Part shown: piece by piece, positions 41,912 through 51,736 of the stretch | Position numbering within the stretch: position 1 is the stretch's first letter | How the letters are laid out: every line of letters begins with the position of its first letter | Assembly (NCBI GenBank): GCA_003242685.1 | Contig: QGVD01000006.1 | Span: 20,175 to 84,174 of the forward strand | Direction: 5' to 3' | Source: Pseudomonadota bacterium | GTDB lineage: Bacteria; Pseudomonadota; Gammaproteobacteria; Steroidobacterales; Steroidobacteraceae | Length of the DNA: 64,000 nt | Position numbers and translations under genes: made by a program | The notes under the pieces: model-generated | What the model saw: only the letters and a program-made list of their open reading frames with translations | What the model was told of the DNA's origin: nothing | Database searches by the model: none

Positions 41912-43018
41912 TCAGAACGTGCTTCCGACCGTCAGGGAGAGCCCGAAGTCGCTGTTCTCGAAGTCGGCGGGCGGATCACTGTCGTAGCTCTCGAACAGAT
42001 TGAGGCTGAAGTAGAAGCTCCTGAAGAAACTCCGGCGGAGGCTCGCGGTGAGGTCGATGCGGGTACGCGAGCGCTCGAGGCTGAAGAAGGTCGTCGCCTC
42101 CGTCAGGAGCTCGGTCTTGCCGCCCACCTCGAACCAGTCCCACTCTACGGCTGCCAGGGCTTCCGCGTAGTCGTCGCTGCCCGGAATGCCGCGGTAGTCC
42201 TCGAGCGCGTAGTCGAGTCCCCCGTAGACGGACAGCACCGTGCGATTCGACTGCACGAGCGCTCGTCCGACACCGGCGGCGAGCAGGAATCGTGACTCGA
42301 GCTCGAGCTCCAGGTCCTCCTCGGCTGCGATTTCACCCAGCACGAACCATCGGTCGTGAAGAAAGCGGCGCGTACCGAGCTCGAGGTGGTTGCGCCGCTG
42401 CTCGGTTTCCCCGTCGCGCCGACGCACGAGAGAGCTCACGTGCATATGCGTGAGGAAATCGTGGCTGCGGTGGCTCACCTCGCCGTTCAGGGTCAGATCG
42501 ATCTCGTCCCCGGCAGAGAGGAAATCGAAACCCGCATCGATGAAACCCGAGGTGCGCTCGAGAAACGTCGCGGCGACGGGAGTGATGCGGACGATCCGCC
42601 CGCGCTCGAGTGTCCGCGGACCCGCGGCGGTGACGAGCTGCACAGTCCCCGGAGCACCCGCGACGATGGAGCCGGCGAGGCGTTCGCCGGACGCGAGCTC
42701 CACATCGAAGCGCTGCTCACTCTGAAGGGTCTCGACGTTCTTCCAGTCGATGTCCACGGTGCCGGCGCCATCGATGGTGAACGTCAGCTCGCCGCGGTCG
42801 AGAGCCCTGACCGTACCCGTCATGCGATTGCCGCTGGAAAGGAGCACGAACTCTTCGCCCTCTTCCGCTTCCGTTGCGAAGGGCGCGACGAGGAGCGCGA
42901 TCAGGAGCAGGCAGCGGGGCCGGGAATGCGCGTGATCGGGTCTCTGCTTTCCGCAGGCGGTTCCGGCTCCGTACGCAGAGAACGCTGCGGCCACGGCTCT
43001 CCTTACAGGCTCGACCAT
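41912..43018 (-). CDS. Outer-membrane DUF481-type barrel protein
   Basis: The ~368-residue product has a signal region (CLLLIALLVAPFATEAEEGE) and a small beta domain (LLSSGNRMTGTVRALDRGEL, DIDWKNVETLQ). A C-terminal region of amphipathic strands typical of DUF481 follows: HRSHDFLTHMHVSSLVRRRD, RFLLAAGVGRALVQSNRTVL, LFESYDSDPPADFENSDFGL, ending SLTVGSTF with a terminal Phe. The start is uncertain: ATG 43018 is chosen, but the frame is open to 43204 and the signal peptide core lies well downstream. Confidence 0.78.
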   Translation of the reverse strand: MVEPVRRAVAAAFSAYGAGTACGKQRPDHAHSRPRCLLLIALLVAPFATEAEEGEEFVLLSSGNRMTGTVRALDRGELTFTIDGAGTVDIDWKNVETLQSEQRFDVELASGERLAGSIVAGAPGTVQLVTAAGPRTLERGRIVRITPVAATFLERTSGFIDAGFDFLSAGDEIDLTLNGEVSHRSHDFLTHMHVSSLVRRRDGETEQRRNHLELGTRRFLHDRWFVLGEIAAEEDLELELESRFLLAAGVGRALVQSNRTVLSVYGGLDYALEDYRGIPGSDDYAEALAAVEWDWFEVGGKTELLTEATTFFSLERSRTRIDLTASLRRSFFRSFYFSLNLFESYDSDPPADFENSDFGLSLTVGSTF

Positions 43019-43237
43019 TCCGTACGGGCGGCAGCACACTGACTGCACTCCGGCTCGCTCCATGCTGGTGCCGGAGCACGGTTTACAGCAATTGGCCGTT
43101 GGTCCAACTCGCACGCTTCGTCCACCCTGGCGCTTCATTCCCGGTCCCTGCCGCGAGCCGGGACCCGCAGGGCATCGGAATGCGCATCCATGACCACGGG
43201 TCATCAGGCCGCGTCCGCATCCGACGGAGACGCCATC

Positions 43238-43816
43238 ATGAAAGCGATCGAGACCATCCTCCTTGCCGCCGTGACGTCAGCGCTCGTGAGCGCCTGCGAT
43301 CACATTCCGACACGGGTCGGCCAGAGCACGACGGTGCAGTTCGGCGTCGTCCAGCGCGCCGAGCAGGTGACCCTGGATTCGAACGCAATGCAGGGCGCGC
43401 TGGTCGGAGGGATGCTGGGCGCCGTCGCGGGACGGGGCGACTCCACCATCGGCAATGCCGCGCTGGGCGCGAAGGTCGGAACGATCGGCGCGGCGGCCGC
43501 AGAAGGCAATCGCAGCGGCATGGCCTACACGGTCGCGATGGCCGACGGATCCAGCACGCGCATCGTGACGGACCAGCGCGAGATCAAGCAGGGTGATTGC
43601 GTCGCCATCGAGCGGACGGGTAACGCCGCCAACATTCGCCGTGCAGCGTCCAGCTACTGCGATCCGGCGAACGCCCGGGCCGTCGAAGCCGTGACCCCCA
43701 CGATCCGCACGGCAGCCGTCGAGTGCCAGCGCGCGAAGGAGGAGCTCGCAGGCGCGACGACCGAAGCCGAGGTGGATCTCGCCGCGCGCAAGATCTCCCT
43801 GCTCTGCGACGCTTAA
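43238..43816 (+). CDS. Glycine-zipper outer-membrane lipoprotein (SlyB/Pcp-like)
   Basis: The 192-residue product is a lipoprotein (LVSAC, Cys20). It has a glycine-zipper segment (GALVGGMLGAVAGRG, then GNAALGAKVGTIGAAAAEG) as in the SlyB/Pcp/Rickettsia 17-kDa group. A short beta stretch (AYTVAMADGSSTRIVTDQRE) and a Cys-containing C-terminal tail unusual for the group follow. GGAGA lies 8 bases before the ATG. Its TAA shares bases with the TAA of the convergent MFS gene. Confidence 0.82.
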   Translation: MKAIETILLAAVTSALVSACDHIPTRVGQSTTVQFGVVQRAEQVTLDSNAMQGALVGGMLGAVAGRGDSTIGNAALGAKVGTIGAAAAEGNRSGMAYTVAMADGSSTRIVTDQREIKQGDCVAIERTGNAANIRRAASSYCDPANARAVEAVTPTIRTAAVECQRAKEELAGATTEAEVDLAARKISLLCDA

Positions 43817-45444
43817 GGGTCCAAACGCGCCCTTCCGGGCTCTGTTGCGGCGTGAGAGAGCTGCCAGGCCGGCAGCAGCGCCAGCACCGCGAGCGCCGCG
43901 AGCGCGAAGAAGCAGGCACGAAGCGCGTCCAGCCTCGCCTCCGTGTTGATGCGCACCGCCTCCGCCACCTGCTCGGCCGAAGGGTTCGCGCGCGCGAGCA
44001 CGGCACGCAGCCGGTCGTTGCTGACGAACGAAGGGCTTTCGAGGTCGACGTGCGCCTTGAGCGACTCGGGGACGAGCGGGTTCTCCACGACCTCACGCTG
44101 CACGCCGCTCGCCAGCACACCGACGATCAGCGCGCTGGACAGCGCGGTACCGATGGCCACGGCCAGGTACTCGGCAGACCCGCAGAGCGGGCTCACTTCG
44201 GTTTCCGCCCGGTGCGCCACGCACGTGACGAGCAGCTTGAAGAGCAGTGTCCCCAGCGCTCCCTCACCGAAGCCCACGGCAGCCATCCCGAGCATCACCA
44301 GAAGGTCGTTCCAGTCGTTGCGGATGGTCGCGCCCGTCAGAACCGCCCCGATTGCGACGCACAGAAACGCCCCTGCCGCAATCCGGCGCGGCGCCGCGAT
44401 CGCGCCGACGCGCACGACGAGCGCTGCCGCCGCGAAACCCGCGACCGCAAAGGGTGCGAGCGCGAGCGCCGTATACAGCACGGAACGCCCCTGCACGACC
44501 TCGATGTAGAGGGGAATCACGAATGTGATCGCCGCGCCGATCGCTGCGACGAGGAACATCGACAGCAGCGCCGCCCGCTCACGCGGGGACGCGAACGCTT
44601 CGGGCGGGACGAGGGGCGTGCCTCCCCTCTCCCCCACATGGTGCGACCAGACGATGAACGTTCTGACGAGCAGCGCGCCGCCCGCGATCGCAAGCGGTGC
44701 TGGAGAAATCTGGAACAGGTCGAAAGGCGCGCGCTCGCTCGCACGCCACGCACCCCAGTCGTACAGGTTGTTGCAGCCGGTACCGATGAGATAGACGGCC
44801 ATCGCCGCGAGCAGCACGCCGATCACGTCGATGCTCACGCGCTGCCGGCCGCGGCCTGCGACGACTTTCTCGCTGAGCGCGTACACGCCGAGCGCCAGCA
44901 GAATGAAGACCCCGTAGGCGTAGCGCCAGCCGGGCCACGTCGCGAGCAGCCCGGCGAGCAGAATGCCCGGCACGATGCTCATCGCCTGAGCCGCCGCCAG
45001 CCAGCCCATGGCCGTCGCCCGCTGGTTGCCCCTGTAGTTGTCGGTGACCAGAATCACCAGCGCCGGAGCCAGCGCTCCCGTCGCCGCACCCGCGACGATC
45101 TGCGCGACGATCATGGAATGCACGTTCCTGCTGAGTGCCATTGCCGTCATGGAAGCTGCGAACACCAGCACCCCGACCCTGAACATGCGGCGCACGCCGA
45201 AGAGCTCGTCGAGCTTCGCACCGGTGGTGATGAGCGCAGCGACCGAAAGTGCGTACGCGACGATCGCGGACTTGACCCATGAGGACGCAGCCGAAAGGCT
45301 CTCTGCGATGTCTTCGATCGATACCTTCAGCATCGTGACGTTGAGGACCAGCAGGAGCTGTGCGAGCAGGATCGCGACGATCGGTATCCACGAAGCACGC
45401 CGTTCGGTATCCGCCGCGGCTCCGGATACGGTATCGGTCGCCAT
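43813..45444 (-). CDS. MFS drug-efflux-type transporter (14 TM), copy 1
   Basis: A 543-residue major facilitator of the DHA2 size class (about 14 TM). TM1 is IPIVAILLAQLLLVLNVTML; the motif-A-like loop is KLDELFGVRRMFRVGVLVFA; TM5 includes GWLAAAQAMSIVPGILLAGL. It is clearly paralogous to the gene directly upstream: both share NVxxLxVSI in TM1, a GWL-x-A-AQAM segment and a CxNLxDWG loop. 24 bases separate them. A weak ribosome site suggests translation coupled to the upstream copy. Substrate unknown. Confidence 0.88.
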   Translation of the reverse strand: MATDTVSGAAADTERRASWIPIVAILLAQLLLVLNVTMLKVSIEDIAESLSAASSWVKSAIVAYALSVAALITTGAKLDELFGVRRMFRVGVLVFAASMTAMALSRNVHSMIVAQIVAGAATGALAPALVILVTDNYRGNQRATAMGWLAAAQAMSIVPGILLAGLLATWPGWRYAYGVFILLALGVYALSEKVVAGRGRQRVSIDVIGVLLAAMAVYLIGTGCNNLYDWGAWRASERAPFDLFQISPAPLAIAGGALLVRTFIVWSHHVGERGGTPLVPPEAFASPRERAALLSMFLVAAIGAAITFVIPLYIEVVQGRSVLYTALALAPFAVAGFAAAALVVRVGAIAAPRRIAAGAFLCVAIGAVLTGATIRNDWNDLLVMLGMAAVGFGEGALGTLLFKLLVTCVAHRAETEVSPLCGSAEYLAVAIGTALSSALIVGVLASGVQREVVENPLVPESLKAHVDLESPSFVSNDRLRAVLARANPSAEQVAEAVRINTEARLDALRACFFALAALAVLALLPAWQLSHAATEPGRARLDP

Positions 45445-45468
45445 CTTCGGAACGCGGCGGGCAGTGGT

Positions 45469-47109
45469 TCACGCCACGGGCGTGCTCGTCGAACGCGGCA
45501 CTCCGGATACCTCCTGCTCCGTTCGCGCATTCGCCGCGCGCACGCTCGTCGGCAACCGGCCTGCAGGGAAATAGGCGAGCAGCGCAAGCCCCGCGAGCGC
45601 GAAGAAAGTGACCTTCAGCGCCAGCAGGCGCGCCTCCGTGTTGATGCGGACGGCTTCGTCCACCTGCCCGGGAGTCGCCCGGGACCTTTCGAGGAAGGCG
45701 TGAAGCTGGTCGTTCCCGACGAAGGAAATGCTGTCGAGGCCGAGCTCCGCCTTGAGCGTGTCCGGAATCCGGGTGTCGTGCACGAGCTCGCGGTGAACGC
45801 TCGTGCTCAGCACGCCGACCACGAGGGTGCTCGCCAGAGCCGTGCCGACGCCCGCCGCGAGATTGTTGGCGGCGCCGCGCAGCGACCCGACGTCTCCGGC
45901 GAGCTCACGGGGAGAGGCCGAGACGAGCACGTTGAAGAGCAGCGTGATCAGCGCGCCCTCGCCGAGCCCGGCGACGAACATGCTCGCGATCACGACGCCG
46001 TCTCCCCAGTCGTTGCGTATGACTGCTCCCAGCGACGCGAGTGACACGGCCATGAGCATGAACGCGACGCGCGCGATCCGGGCGGGGCTCAGGCGATCCT
46101 GCAGCCGGACGATGAGCACCGCTGCCGCGAAGCTCGCCAGCGAGAACGGCACGATCGCGATCGCGGTGGCGAAGCTGCTCCGCTCCTGCACGATCTGAAT
46201 GTAGAGCGGTATCAGGAAGGTGATCGCGGAACCCAGCGCGCCGATCGCGAACATCGAGAACAGCGCCGCGCGCTCCTTCGGAGTATCGAGCACATCGAGG
46301 GCGACGAGCGTCGCGGCACCCGCGTTACGGCGCCGGCGGGTCCACGTGAGGAATGCCTCGAGGAGGAAAACTCCGATCACGACCATCATCGGCGCCGGAG
46401 ACATGTCGAGCACGCTGAACGGCGCTTTCGGGGTCGCGAGCAGCAGTCCCCAGTCGGTGAGATTGCTGCAGCCGACGCTGATCAGAACGATTCCGGCGGC
46501 GGCGAGCGCCGCACCCACTCCGTCGATGGGAATGGCGGCTCGGCCTCCCACCGGCCTCAGCCGGCCGCTCAACCAGAAAATGCCGACGGCGAGCAGCGCG
46601 AGCAGCGTGAACGTGAACCGCCATCCGACCCACGTGGCCAGTGCACCGGCGATGAGAAAGGCGAGAACGAGGCCCATCGCCTGCGCGCCACCGAGCCATC
46701 CCAGCGCCTGCGCCTTCTGCCGACCCTGGTAGTTGCCGGCGATCAGTACGACGAGCGTCGGCACCAGCACCGCGGCGGATGCTCCGGCGAGGAGCTGCGC
46801 GCCGATCATGATCGGCGCGCCGGGACTGAGGGCCATGACACCCATCGCTATGCCGAAGGACAGCACGGTCGCCCGGAACACGCGCTCGCCGCCGAAGCGT
46901 GCGCTGATTCTCGCCCCGACCATGATGAAGGCCGCGACCACCAGAGAATAGGCAACGATCGCGGTCCCGACGGTCGTCGCGGGAGTGCCGAAGCTGCTCA
47001 CGATGCCATCGATCGACACCTGGAGCGTGGAGACGTTGAACACCATCAGGATCTGCGCCATCCCGATGACGATCATCGGTACCCACGACGAACGGACGTC
47101 GGTTTCCAT
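45469..47109 (-). CDS. MFS drug-efflux-type transporter (14 TM), copy 2
   Basis: A 546-residue DHA2-type MFS protein: TM1 MIVIGMAQILMVFNVSTLQV, loop RFGGERVFRATVLSFGIAMG, GWLGGAQAMGLVLAFLIAGA and the paralogue-shared CSNLTDWGLLLATP. It is first in the two-gene minus-strand unit. I start at ATG 47109, with GGAGCAGAGC upstream; the frame runs 31 codons further. Its 292-base upstream region is shared with a divergent AbgT transporter. Confidence 0.88.
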   Translation of the reverse strand: METDVRSSWVPMIVIGMAQILMVFNVSTLQVSIDGIVSSFGTPATTVGTAIVAYSLVVAAFIMVGARISARFGGERVFRATVLSFGIAMGVMALSPGAPIMIGAQLLAGASAAVLVPTLVVLIAGNYQGRQKAQALGWLGGAQAMGLVLAFLIAGALATWVGWRFTFTLLALLAVGIFWLSGRLRPVGGRAAIPIDGVGAALAAAGIVLISVGCSNLTDWGLLLATPKAPFSVLDMSPAPMMVVIGVFLLEAFLTWTRRRRNAGAATLVALDVLDTPKERAALFSMFAIGALGSAITFLIPLYIQIVQERSSFATAIAIVPFSLASFAAAVLIVRLQDRLSPARIARVAFMLMAVSLASLGAVIRNDWGDGVVIASMFVAGLGEGALITLLFNVLVSASPRELAGDVGSLRGAANNLAAGVGTALASTLVVGVLSTSVHRELVHDTRIPDTLKAELGLDSISFVGNDQLHAFLERSRATPGQVDEAVRINTEARLLALKVTFFALAGLALLAYFPAGRLPTSVRAANARTEQEVSGVPRSTSTPVA

Positions 47110-47401
47110 GCTCTGCTCCGTGCGGCGCGCGGATACGCGATGCAGTGACCACGCGGCAGCCGGCAGTGAGACGCAGTCTTCACCGTGAAGGCCTGCTTGC
47201 ACGAGTCACTGCAGCCGCATCAGGCCGAGATGTTGCTCCCGTTGTCGGGGCCGTAGCGATGGACGAAGGTCCAATGGATTCCTGCGCCGGGGAGTCTCAT
47301 GTTCCCGGGCGTTGCCGGTGGACTCCGGGACCGCCCGTCCGCGCGCGTCGAAGCGAGGCCGGCGGCGGAACGATGGACAGCTGCCCGACGAGAGCTCGAC
47401 C

Positions 47402-49000
47402 ATGCCGCGACGAACGATTCCTCTCGCTCCGCCGGGTCCCGTGCGCGCCGGAGAAACCACCTCCAGGCCGGTGCGCCGCAAGCCCGCGAAGCCGTTCATG
47501 GAACGGATGCTCGACGGAGTGGAACGCGTCGGCAACAAGGTCCCTCATCCGGTCGTCATCTTCGTTCTGCTGATCGGGCTCGTCATCATCCTCTCGCACG
47601 TGTTCTACATGCTGGGTGCGAGCGTCACGTATCAGGCGGTCGATCCGCAGACCGGCGAGATCGGAGAGGTGACGACGCGGGCGCAGAGCCTCCTGACCAG
47701 CGACGGCATCCGCTTCATGTTCACGGGCGTCGTCCAGAACTTCATGAGCTTCAACGCCGTCGGCGTGATCATCGTCGCCATGCTGGGCGTCGGTGTCGCC
47801 GAGGAAGCCGGCCTCATCAAGGCACTGATCCACAAGCTGGTGAACGTCGCGCCGCGCGCCGCGATCACCTACATCCTGGTGTTCATCGGCATCATCTCGA
47901 GCATCGCCGCGGATGCAGGCTACCTCGTTCTGATTCCGCTCGCGGCCGCTGCGTTCCTGAGTCTCGGCCGGCATCCGCTCGCCGGGCTTGCCGCATCCTT
48001 CGCGGGCGTGGCCGCGGTCTTCAGCGTCAACATTCTGATCAAGCCGCTCGATGGCATTCTCACGGGGATCACGAACGACGCCATCCACATCCTCGATCCG
48101 TCCCGTTCCATCGATCTGACGGCGAACTTCTGGTTCTCGGTCGCTTCCGTCCTGTTGCTGACCTTCGCCGTCGCGTTCGTCACGGAGAAGCTGGTCGAGC
48201 CGCGCCTCGGCGCATACACGGGTGAGCGTCCGCCCGCGGTCGAAGGCGGGATGAGCCCGGAGGAATCGCGCGGGCTGAGATTCGCCGGATACGGCGTGCT
48301 CGCAACGCTTGCCGTCTTCGCGCTCCTGACGCTGCCGCACGGCGCACCGCTGCGCAATCCCGAGACCGGTGCGATCGTGGGCGATTCGCCGTTCATGGAA
48401 GGCCTGATCGTCGTGATCACGATCCTTTTTCTCGCGGCGGGATGGCTCTACGGGATCGGTGCCCGGACGATCCGCAGCACCGTCGACGTCGTTTCGGCGA
48501 TGGAGAAGGCGGTCCGGGGACTCGCCGGTCTCATCTTCCTGCTGTTCGTGATCAGCCAGTTCCTGGCCTTCTTCACGTACAGCAACATGGCGACGCTCGC
48601 GGCGGTCAATCTCGGCGATGCGCTGGAGACAGCGGGCCTCGGAGGGCTCACGCTGCTGCTCGGCTTCCTCGGCGCCATCGTGATTCTCGACCTCATCATG
48701 ACCGGAGCGATCCCGAAGTGGGCCATCTTCGCCCCGGTGTTCGTGCCGCTGCTCATGCGGCTCAACGTCGAGCCCGAAGCCGTGCTGGCGGCCTATCGCG
48801 TGGGCGACGGCCCGATGAACGCGATCACACCGCTCAACGCCTACTTCGCTCTGATCGTGGCCTTCGCGCAGAAGTACGACCCGAAGGCCGGCGTCGGTAC
48901 GGTGATCGCGCTGATGCTGCCGTACGTCCTGATCGTGCTCGTCCTGTGGGTGGTGCTGTTCACGGTGTGGCACCTGCTGGGCCTGCCGTGGGGCTTCTGA
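47402..49000 (+). CDS. AbgT-family transporter
   Basis: The AbgT family moves p-aminobenzoyl-glutamate or exports sulfonamide-type antifolates (MtrF, YdaH). The 532-residue, multi-TM protein has family motifs: FMERMLDGVERVGNKVPHPV, then NFMSFNAVGVIIVAMLGVGV, IISSIAADAGYLVLIPLAAA, and ITPLNAYFALIVAFAQKYDP. Its start is the ATG after GAGAGC; the frame is open upstream. A leucyl aminopeptidase gene follows by 44 bases, echoing the abgAB hydrolase-plus-transporter pairing, though the enzyme family differs. Confidence 0.92.
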   Translation: MPRRTIPLAPPGPVRAGETTSRPVRRKPAKPFMERMLDGVERVGNKVPHPVVIFVLLIGLVIILSHVFYMLGASVTYQAVDPQTGEIGEVTTRAQSLLTSDGIRFMFTGVVQNFMSFNAVGVIIVAMLGVGVAEEAGLIKALIHKLVNVAPRAAITYILVFIGIISSIAADAGYLVLIPLAAAAFLSLGRHPLAGLAASFAGVAAVFSVNILIKPLDGILTGITNDAIHILDPSRSIDLTANFWFSVASVLLLTFAVAFVTEKLVEPRLGAYTGERPPAVEGGMSPEESRGLRFAGYGVLATLAVFALLTLPHGAPLRNPETGAIVGDSPFMEGLIVVITILFLAAGWLYGIGARTIRSTVDVVSAMEKAVRGLAGLIFLLFVISQFLAFFTYSNMATLAAVNLGDALETAGLGGLTLLLGFLGAIVILDLIMTGAIPKWAIFAPVFVPLLMRLNVEPEAVLAAYRVGDGPMNAITPLNAYFALIVAFAQKYDPKAGVGTVIALMLPYVLIVLVLWVVLFTVWHLLGLPWGF

Positions 49001-49044
49001 GAACGGCACGCGTTCACGCGGGGAATCGACATGGAGGTTCGAAA

Positions 49045-50619
49045 ATGACGGACGCAACTGCTGCCCGCCCGACGGGGGTCGAAACCGAGCTTCGGCAGAC
49101 ACATCCGCTGCCGAAGTTCTCCCTGAGCGACGCTTCTCCGGCCACGCTGCGGACGCCGCTTCTCGTTGCCGGCGTTTACTCGGACGGCACACTGACCGCT
49201 GCCGCTCAGACACTGGATGCCGCATCCAGAGGTCGCCTGTCCGCGGTGCTGAAGCGAGGCGACCTCGAGCCCGGAGTCGGCTCCACGCTCCTCCTCTACG
49301 ACGTTCCCGGCGCTTCCGCCCAGCGCGTGCTGCTCGTCAATCTCGGCGCACCTCGTGACTTCCACGAGCATTCGTTCTTCAAGGCGCTCTACGGCGCCGG
49401 AAAGGCGCTCGGGAGGATCAGAGCGGACGAAGGGTCAATCGCCCTCGTCGACGTCGAGGTCTCAGGGCGGCCGCTCGCGTGGCGGATCATGCATGCGGCG
49501 CGGATCCTCGCGGATGCAGGCTATCGGTTCGATGCGCCGAAGCAGGCAAAGGACGATGGGACGCAGCGGAGTCGAGGAGCACGCAGCCTCACCCTGCTCC
49601 TGTCTTCCAAGGCCACTCCCGGGCTCGAGACAGCCATGCGCCGCGGCGCGGCCGTTGCCGCCGGCATGGCGCTCACCCGGGATCTCGGCAATCTGCCCGG
49701 CAACGTCTGCAATCCCGAGTACCTGGCGGAAACCGCGCGCGCTCTCGGCCGCACTTACGGATTCGAGGTCGAAATCCTCGAGCGCGAGGACATGGCGAAG
49801 CTCGGAATGTTCTCCGCGCTGTCGGTCGGGCGCGCCTCGGATCATCCCTGCAAGTTCATCGTCGTGAAGCACGAGGGAGGCGGCGGCCGGGCGCCCATCG
49901 TGCTCATCGGCAAGGGCGTCACTTTCGATACGGGCGGCGTCTCGCTCAAGCCGGGCGATGACCTCGACATGATGAAGTACGACATGTGCGGGGCCGCCGG
50001 CGTGCTGGGAGCCATGGACATCGTGGGTCGCCTCGAGCTGCCGCTCGACGTCGTCGGCATCGTCGGTGCGGTAGAGAACATGCCCGGCGGCAATGCGACC
50101 CGACCCGGCGACGTCGTCCGCTCGATGTCGGGCCAGACCATCGAGATCCTGAACACCGACGCCGAGGGGCGCCTGGTGCTGTGCGATGCCCTCACCTACG
50201 CCGAACGCTTCGAACCGGAATGTGTCATCGACATCGCGACGCTGACCGGTGCCTGTGTCATCGCGCTCGGCACGCAGACCAGCGGGCTCTATGCGAACGA
50301 CGAATCGCTCGGCGAGGAGCTTTTCCAGTGCGGCATGGATACGGGCGACCGGGCATGGCGCATGCCGCTCTGGGACGAGTACCAGGAGCAGCTCCGGAGC
50401 AACTTCGCGGACATGAGCAATCTCGGAGGGCGGCCTGCCGGGTCGGTGACGGCCGCATGCTTCCTGGCACGGTTCGCCGGGAATTACCCGTGGGCGCATC
50501 TCGACATCGCCGGCACGGCTTCCGTGGGCGGCGATGCGAAGGGCGCAACGGGACGACCGGTGCCTCTCATCTCGGAGTTTCTCCTGCGGCGCGCGGACCG
50601 ATCGCCAGCCCGGTCATGA
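49045..50619 (+). CDS. Leucyl aminopeptidase (M17)
   Basis: A two-metal peptidase that removes N-terminal residues. The 524-residue protein has the complete M17 catalytic half: LIGKGVTFDTGGVSLKPGDD, MMKYDMCGAAGVLGAMD, NTDAEGRLVLCDALTYAERF, and IDIATLTGACVIALG. The metal ligands Lys, Asp and Glu are in place; a Cys follows the DM where Gly is usual. The N-terminal domain is less conserved, as is typical. GGAGG lies about 8 bases before the ATG. Cytoplasmic; no signal. Confidence 0.95.
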   Translation: MTDATAARPTGVETELRQTHPLPKFSLSDASPATLRTPLLVAGVYSDGTLTAAAQTLDAASRGRLSAVLKRGDLEPGVGSTLLLYDVPGASAQRVLLVNLGAPRDFHEHSFFKALYGAGKALGRIRADEGSIALVDVEVSGRPLAWRIMHAARILADAGYRFDAPKQAKDDGTQRSRGARSLTLLLSSKATPGLETAMRRGAAVAAGMALTRDLGNLPGNVCNPEYLAETARALGRTYGFEVEILEREDMAKLGMFSALSVGRASDHPCKFIVVKHEGGGGRAPIVLIGKGVTFDTGGVSLKPGDDLDMMKYDMCGAAGVLGAMDIVGRLELPLDVVGIVGAVENMPGGNATRPGDVVRSMSGQTIEILNTDAEGRLVLCDALTYAERFEPECVIDIATLTGACVIALGTQTSGLYANDESLGEELFQCGMDTGDRAWRMPLWDEYQEQLRSNFADMSNLGGRPAGSVTAACFLARFAGNYPWAHLDIAGTASVGGDAKGATGRPVPLISEFLLRRADRSPARS

Positions 50620-50683
50620 GCGGCAGGAGCCACCGCGAGCCACGACCGGCAGCGGTCAGGACGTTCCGAGCGGCGCTCATCCG

Positions 50684-51721
50684 GTGAGCTCAGCCGTCGA
50701 GCATGAACGCGGGATCCCGGGATTCAGGCTCCGGCGGCTGCTGCACGCCGCGCGCAGGGCGCTCGGCTTCGTCCTGAAGCTCGGGCTCATCGGCTGGGCG
50801 GCGCTTGCGATCCATTACTCGAATCTTCCCTGGGGCTGGCTCCGCACCACCCTGGCGGTCGCCTTCACTGCGTTCGCAATCTGGGCGCTGTGGTTCGCGA
50901 ATGCGAAAGGAGCGCGAGCCGCGTTCGCCGTCGTCTTCCTCCTCGTGCTCGCCTGGTGGATCGCCATCCCGCCCTCCCACGACCGCCTCTGGCGCGAGGA
51001 CGTCGCCGTGATGCCCCGCGCGTTCATCGAAGGAGACCGAGTGCGCATCACGGGAGTGCGGGATTTCGATTATCGAAGCGCCACCGATTTCATGCCCCGC
51101 TACGAAACGCGCGAAGTCTTCCTGTCCGACCTCTCCGGCGTGGACTTCTACATTTCGTACTGGATGCCGGGCCCCGTCGGTCACACGTTCGTGAGCTTCG
51201 TCTTCGACAACGCGCCGCCGCTCAGCGTCTCCATCGAGATCCGACCGGAGAGCCACGAGGGCTATGCGCCGATCGCCTCGATGTTCAAGCAGTTCGAGCT
51301 CATCTACGTCGTCGGCAGCGAGCGCGACGTCGTCGGCGTCCGGACGAACTTCCGGGACGAGGACGTCTATCTCTTCCGCATCGACGCGTCGCGCGAGTTC
51401 GCCAGGGAGCTCTTCCGCGTCTATCTCGAGCGGATCAACGAGCTCGCCGACCGCCCCGAGTTCTATCACCTGCTCAGCAACAGCTGCACCGTGAACATCG
51501 TCAGGTACGCGCGAAGCGCCGCCGGCAGCGATGCGCGGCCGGACATCCGGCACTATCTCAACGGGCTCTTCGACAGCTTCCTGTACGACATCGGCCTCAT
51601 CGACACGACACTGCCGTTCGGCGAGCTGCGGAGGCGCTCGTGGATCAACGAGAAGGCGCAGGCGGCGCAGGATGCGCCGGATTTCTCCGAGCGCATCCGC
51701 TACTCCCTGCCGCCCGGCTGA
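50684..51721 (+). CDS. DUF4105 membrane protein
   Basis: The 345-residue protein has two or three N-terminal TM segments (ALGFVLKLGLIGWAALAIHY, LRTTLAVAFTAFAIWALWFA, AFAVVFLLVLAWWIAIPPSH). A periplasmic DUF4105 domain follows, with VDFYISYWMPGPVGHTFVSF, SMFKQFELIYVVGSERDVVG, and FYHLLSNSCTVNIVRYARS. The Asn-Ser-Cys-Thr and His positions suggest a papain-like (NlpC-like) hydrolase fold, inferred only. Start is GTG 50684; no strong ribosome site. It ends 15 bases from the convergent CHRD gene. Confidence 0.87.
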   Translation: MSSAVEHERGIPGFRLRRLLHAARRALGFVLKLGLIGWAALAIHYSNLPWGWLRTTLAVAFTAFAIWALWFANAKGARAAFAVVFLLVLAWWIAIPPSHDRLWREDVAVMPRAFIEGDRVRITGVRDFDYRSATDFMPRYETREVFLSDLSGVDFYISYWMPGPVGHTFVSFVFDNAPPLSVSIEIRPESHEGYAPIASMFKQFELIYVVGSERDVVGVRTNFRDEDVYLFRIDASREFARELFRVYLERINELADRPEFYHLLSNSCTVNIVRYARSAAGSDARPDIRHYLNGLFDSFLYDIGLIDTTLPFGELRRRSWINEKAQAAQDAPDFSERIRYSLPPG

Positions 51722-51736
51722 AGGTCGTTCTCGCGA

